From Winogradskyella wandonensis (lineage in GTDB: Bacteria; Bacteroidota; Bacteroidia; Flavobacteriales; Flavobacteriaceae), in assembly GCF_004346845.1 (NCBI RefSeq), contig NZ_SMGI01000001.1:434001-498000 (forward strand): a DNA stretch of 64,000 nucleotides, written 5' to 3'. Numbering within the stretch: position 1 is the first letter of the stretch; each line of letters opens with the position of its first letter. Shown in pieces: positions 61,137 through 64,000 of the stretch. The position numbers and the translations under genes were made by a program. The notes under the pieces were generated by a model. The model was not told the origin of the DNA. It saw only the letters and a list, made by a program, of their open reading frames with translations, and did not search any database.

Positions 61137-61373
61137 TTAATGAGAATCGTCTTTCAAATTAGTTGTAAGACGATTTTTCTTTATGTCTTTTTTAAATAAA
61201 ATTACAGACACAATTATAGCCAAAGCAGCCGTTAATCCAATCAATAGAATTTTAAAAATAACGTAATCTAAAACATCAAAAATACCGGCAGTGATAAATG
61301 TTAACGCCACTATCGCTATAATGCAAAGCGATACTGTATTGTAATTTAAAGGAAAAGGTAACCTAAATTTCAT
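61137..61373 (-). CDS. Small two-helix membrane protein after purB
   Basis: A 78-residue protein with two hydrophobic helices (about 11-30 and 36-58) and a basic, charged C-terminus. No family is recognised. The start overlaps the purB stop (ATGA), so it is translated with purB. Its C-terminal codons form the terminator hairpin of the facing operon, which constrains both. A role in purine metabolism is not implied. Confidence 0.6.
   Translation of the reverse strand: MKFRLPFPLNYNTVSLCIIAIVALTFITAGIFDVLDYVIFKILLIGLTAALAIIVSVILFKKDIKKNRLTTNLKDDSH
61145..61179 (+). terminator. Terminator of the ECF/DUF4252 operon inside the opposite gene
   Basis: Stem AATCGTCTT / AAGACGATT followed by TTTCTTT. 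It lies in the 3' coding end of the small membrane protein gene on the other strand. Confidence 0.75.
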
Positions 61374-62713
61374 ATCCCTGTGTAATTGCTCGGACTTATA
61401 GCTTTAAGCTCTGTTTTAATAGACTCACTTACGTCTAAGGTATCAATAAAATTATAAATTGAAGACTCTGTTATAACCTCGTTAGTTCGTGTTAGACCTT
61501 TTAACGCTTCATACGGATTTGGATAGTTCTCACGTCTTAATATCGTCTGAATAGCTTCTGCTACAACAGCCCAATTGTTTTCCAAATCTTGCTTAAACTT
61601 AGATTCGTTAAGTAAAAGTTTTCCTAAGCCTTTTAACGTTGCTTGAAACCCTATTAAAGTATGCCCAAATGGCACACCAACATTTCTTAGTACAGTGCTG
61701 TCGGTCAAATCACGCTGTAATCTACTAATTGGCAATTTGGCAGATAAATGTTCAAAAATGGCGTTGGCAATTCCTAAATTACCTTCACTGTTTTCAAAAT
61801 CTATAGGATTTACTTTATGCGGCATCGCTGAGCTGCCTACTTCTCCTTTTTTAATCTTTTGTTTAAAGTAGTCCATAGACACATACGTCCAAATATCACG
61901 GTCTAAATCTATGATAATGGTGTTGATACGTTTTAAGGCATCAAAAAGAGCAGCCATATGGTCGTAATGCTCAATCTGAGTGGTTGGAAAAGAATGTTGA
62001 AGCCCAAGCTTCTCTTGCACAAAACGAGTTCCAAAATCTTTCCAATCTATATTTGGGTAAGCGACTTTATGTGCATTAAAATTACCTGTTGCTCCTCCAA
62101 ATTTTGCGGCACTCGGGATATCGTTTAGCAAATTGAATTGCTCTTTTAAACGCACCGCAAACACCAGAATTTCTTTTCCTAAACGAGTAGGAGATGCCGG
62201 TTGTCCATGTGTTCTAGCTAACATTGAAATAGCTTTCCAATCTTCGGCTAATTCTTCAATCTTTTTTAAGAGATTAAAGTATTCTGGAACATATACATCA
62301 TTCATAGCCTCTTTAATACTCAATGGTATAGCAGTATTGTTGATATCTTGAGATGTTAATCCAAAATGAATAAATTCTTTATAATCTGATAAACCTAATA
62401 CATCAAATTTTTCTTTAATAAAATATTCAACAGCCTTTACATCATGATTTGTGACTTTCTCTATGTCTTTAATAGCGTTAGCATCTTCTGAAGTAAAGTT
62501 TTTGTAAATGGCTCTTAAATCATCAAAAACAGAATTTGAAACTGACTGCAATTGGGGCAACGGAATTTCGCAAAGTGCGATAAAATATTCTATTTCTACT
62601 AAAACACGATATTTTATAAGAGCTTCTTCAGAAAAATAATTACCTAGAGATTCAACTTTAGAGCGGTATCTACCGTCTATTGGAGAGATTGCATTCAGTG
62701 ATGAAAGTGCCAT
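61370..62713 (-). CDS. purB: Adenylosuccinate lyase
   Basis: A 447-residue fumarase/aspartase-superfamily enzyme. It splits SAICAR to AICAR plus fumarate and adenylosuccinate to AMP plus fumarate. The signature GSSAMPHKVNPIDFENSEGN holds the flexible loop with the catalytic Ser; other marks are TSQDINNTAIPL (His/Thr site neighbourhood) and ARTHGQPASPTRLGKE. The length is near E. coli PurB (456). It starts the transcript with the small membrane protein; the HEAT-like gene lies 85 bases upstream on the same strand. Confidence 0.96.
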   Translation of the reverse strand: MALSSLNAISPIDGRYRSKVESLGNYFSEEALIKYRVLVEIEYFIALCEIPLPQLQSVSNSVFDDLRAIYKNFTSEDANAIKDIEKVTNHDVKAVEYFIKEKFDVLGLSDYKEFIHFGLTSQDINNTAIPLSIKEAMNDVYVPEYFNLLKKIEELAEDWKAISMLARTHGQPASPTRLGKEILVFAVRLKEQFNLLNDIPSAAKFGGATGNFNAHKVAYPNIDWKDFGTRFVQEKLGLQHSFPTTQIEHYDHMAALFDALKRINTIIIDLDRDIWTYVSMDYFKQKIKKGEVGSSAMPHKVNPIDFENSEGNLGIANAIFEHLSAKLPISRLQRDLTDSTVLRNVGVPFGHTLIGFQATLKGLGKLLLNESKFKQDLENNWAVVAEAIQTILRRENYPNPYEALKGLTRTNEVITESSIYNFIDTLDVSESIKTELKAISPSNYTGI

Positions 62714-62737
62714 TGTTGTTCAGAATTTTAAAAGCAT

Positions 62738-62745
62738 CAAATATA
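62738..62745 (-). promoter_or_regulatory. -7 promoter box for purB
   Basis: TATATTTG on the minus strand fits TAnnTTTG and lies 24 bases before the ATG. The -33 element is not clear at the usual distance. Confidence 0.5.
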
Positions 62746-62798
62746 GCAAAGTCAACCCGAAGACGGAAGCTTTTTTAGAGCTAAAACAAGGCTTTTAT

Positions 62799-63371
62799 CT
62801 ACGACTTTAATTTAGACATCCATTTTAGAATGTGTCTAGATTTTGCCTTAAAACCAGCGCTTTGGGTATGATAATCACGTTCTATAATGGTTTTTAATTC
62901 TGGATGAATCCAATCGAATTCCATACCTAATAAGTAAAGCGAATTCATGCTGTACGCTTTTACAGCTACTTTTTCATCACGAATCAACCAGTCAAAACAA
63001 GCCTCTGTTATCTTTTCTTTGTGGTGTTGCGTTAAATACTTAATTACATTTGGATGTTTTTTCTTGTAATACAAGTCCATAAGTATGTCAACAACTTTAG
63101 CACATGGTCTGGTAGCAGAATCTAATTTTAAAGTGCTTAAATTAGAAACAAAATAGTCTAAATGTGGCAAGATAATAGAATGGTCTTCTTTAAAGGCAAA
63201 CTCAAAAATCCAAGAGGCGCGTGGTGCTATTTTTTTGTCCTCTGAAAAAACTAACTCCATTAAGGGTTCAATTAAATTTATGTTATCCAGAATAATCGTT
63301 GCGTATTTTGTTCTAGAAGCACGTGTAGCGTTTACATAATTTAATTCGCTGTAAAGTTGGTCTTTTTTCAA
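62799..63371 (-). CDS. HEAT-like helical protein upstream of purB
   Basis: A 190-residue, all-helical cytosolic protein. Repeats of about 35 residues (LIEPLMELVFSEDKKIAPRASWIFEFAF, SIILPHLDYFVSNLSTLKLDS, ACFDWLIRDEKVAVKAYSMNSLYLL) look like HEAT/ARM helices. No ATG exists in a sensible position; TTG is the start used. It is sometimes annotated as adenylosuccinate lyase because of its neighbour, but no lyase motif is present. It may be a scaffold. Function unknown. Confidence 0.6.
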   Translation of the reverse strand: MKKDQLYSELNYVNATRASRTKYATIILDNINLIEPLMELVFSEDKKIAPRASWIFEFAFKEDHSIILPHLDYFVSNLSTLKLDSATRPCAKVVDILMDLYYKKKHPNVIKYLTQHHKEKITEACFDWLIRDEKVAVKAYSMNSLYLLGMEFDWIHPELKTIIERDYHTQSAGFKAKSRHILKWMSKLKS

Positions 63372-63413
63372 AAGGTTTCTTATTTTTAAATCTTCTAAAT
63401 TACTTAAAATACA

Positions 63414-63896
63414 ATGATAAAAAAATTGCTCAAAAAACTCGGATTAGCGTTATTAATAGTATTTGTTTTGGCTCAGTTCTTTGGTCCTGAAAAGAATAGT
63501 GGAGACTTAGCTTCTGTAGATGCCTTTTTAGCTGAGACAAAACCATCCGAAGAGGTTACCGTAATTCTAAAAAACACCTGTTTCGACTGCCATAGCGACT
63601 ATACAAATTACCCTTGGTACAACGCCATTACACCAGTTAATTACTGGCTTAATGACCACATTAAAGACGGTAAAAAACACTTTAACGTATCTAAGTGGAC
63701 CGATTACTCTTTAAAGAAAAAAGACCATAAGTTCGATGAGCTTATTGAAGAAGTAGAGGAGAAAGAAATGCCTTTGCCAAGTTATACATGGACGCATGGC
63801 GATGCTGATTTATCACCTGAGCAGATTGAAGCTGTAGTAACTTGGGCAAAACAAGTAAGAACTACCTATGCACTGCAGATGCAGCAAGCGCAGTAA
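63414..63896 (+). CDS. Membrane-anchored heme-binding (Haem_bd) protein
   Basis: A 160-residue protein with an N-terminal transmembrane helix (about 7-24) and a Haem_bd domain. The heme c motif CFDCH uses Cys56, Cys59 and His60, followed by SDYTNYPWYN and NYWLNDHIKDGKKHFNVSKW. The Met near the end of the domain, Met124 or so in KEMPLPSYTW, is a candidate distal ligand. Such proteins are common in Bacteroidota and act as small membrane cytochromes. It diverges from the HEAT-like gene with 42 bases between the starts and is followed by a hairpin. Confidence 0.82.
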   Translation: MIKKLLKKLGLALLIVFVLAQFFGPEKNSGDLASVDAFLAETKPSEEVTVILKNTCFDCHSDYTNYPWYNAITPVNYWLNDHIKDGKKHFNVSKWTDYSLKKKDHKFDELIEEVEEKEMPLPSYTWTHGDADLSPEQIEAVVTWAKQVRTTYALQMQQAQ

Positions 63897-63922
63897 TAGT
63901 TTCGCATTGATATGAATTTTTT

Positions 63923-63963
63923 AATTCCATTAGCTAATTACAGCTTTTGGAATTTGTTTTTTT
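63923..63963 (+). terminator. Probable terminator after the heme-binding gene
   Basis: Stem AATTCCA..AGCT / AGCT..TGGAATT with a 2-base mismatch and a 6-base loop, followed by TGTTTTTTTAG. It lies 27 bases after the stop. Confidence 0.6.
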
Positions 63964-63984
63964 AGATTTAAGGTCACTAGTTTT

Positions 63985-64000
63985 ATGAGAAAATTGCTAA
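63985..64000 (+). CDS. Possible start of a gene cut by the window edge
   Basis: ATGAGAAAATTGCTAA begins a frame reading MRKLL, like a signal peptide, just after a terminator. Only five codons are visible, so this is a guess. Confidence 0.25.

Noticed and set aside
62799..63371. Second adenylosuccinate lyase
   Set aside because: No PurB motif is present and the fold is HEAT-like; such labels come from the neighbour.
1..64000. tRNA, rRNA, transposon or phage genes
   Set aside because: None found by eye on either strand; no transposase, integrase or tRNA-like T-arm was recognised, although small RNAs could be missed.

Overview
The window is a stretch of core chromosome from a member of the Flavobacteriaceae (phylum Bacteroidota). 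The evidence is the AT-rich sequence, promoters of the Bacteroidota form TAnnTTTG (with TTG 19 bp upstream where complete), C-terminal type IX secretion (T9SS) sorting domains, many lipoproteins, and families typical of this group: DUF6090, DUF4199, DUF4252, DUF5777, a GlmU-like protein and a short CarB. I see no phage, insertion sequence, CRISPR array, tRNA or rRNA. The exact genus cannot be decided from the sequence.

Layout, left to right. 1-6.4 kb: exported peptidases (M23, M28, M24) and envelope proteins. 6.5-14.5 kb: fatty-acid degradation. A fadN-fadA-fadE operon is led by a MarR regulator with two copies of a near-palindromic operator at its own promoter; a separate fadD lies upstream behind a terminator. 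14.5-22.6 kb: purL, two secreted endonuclease I paralogues with T9SS tails, and an RsmB-type rRNA methyltransferase. 22.7-25.5 kb: a Ycf48-like lipoprotein, a palindromic intergenic repeat, and an ECF sigma / membrane protein / Spy-like operon. 25.7-30.8 kb: MsbA-like exporter, phosphohexomutase, glycosyltransferase and DUF4199. 31-41 kb: ribosomal proteins L31 (type B) and L34, the GlmU-like protein, an oligopeptide-binding lipoprotein, mtaB, and a hydrolase / lytic transglycosylase / cardiolipin synthase run.

41.7-48.3 kb: carB without its allosteric domain, then an ankyrin/DOMON pair facing a four-gene envelope redox-like operon (OB-fold, DUF5777 barrel, cytochrome c lipoprotein, YceI). 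48.3-50.3 kb: a three-gene operon SatD / DUF3307 / hotdog thioesterase, preceded by three in-phase 28-bp repeats placed against the promoter. This is my best candidate for an undescribed regulatory system. 50.3-51.9 kb: rmuC and a small membrane protein. 52-57.1 kb: a vitamin B12 uptake locus, btuFCD diverging from a cobalamin riboswitch and its TonB receptor. 57.2-64 kb: an S41 peptidase, a second ECF sigma / anti-sigma unit driving two DUF4252 paralogues, purB, a HEAT-like protein and a heme-binding protein.

Many genes here start with TTG or GTG, and several apparent TTG starts actually lie inside promoter -7 boxes. Starts were therefore re-chosen for several genes.
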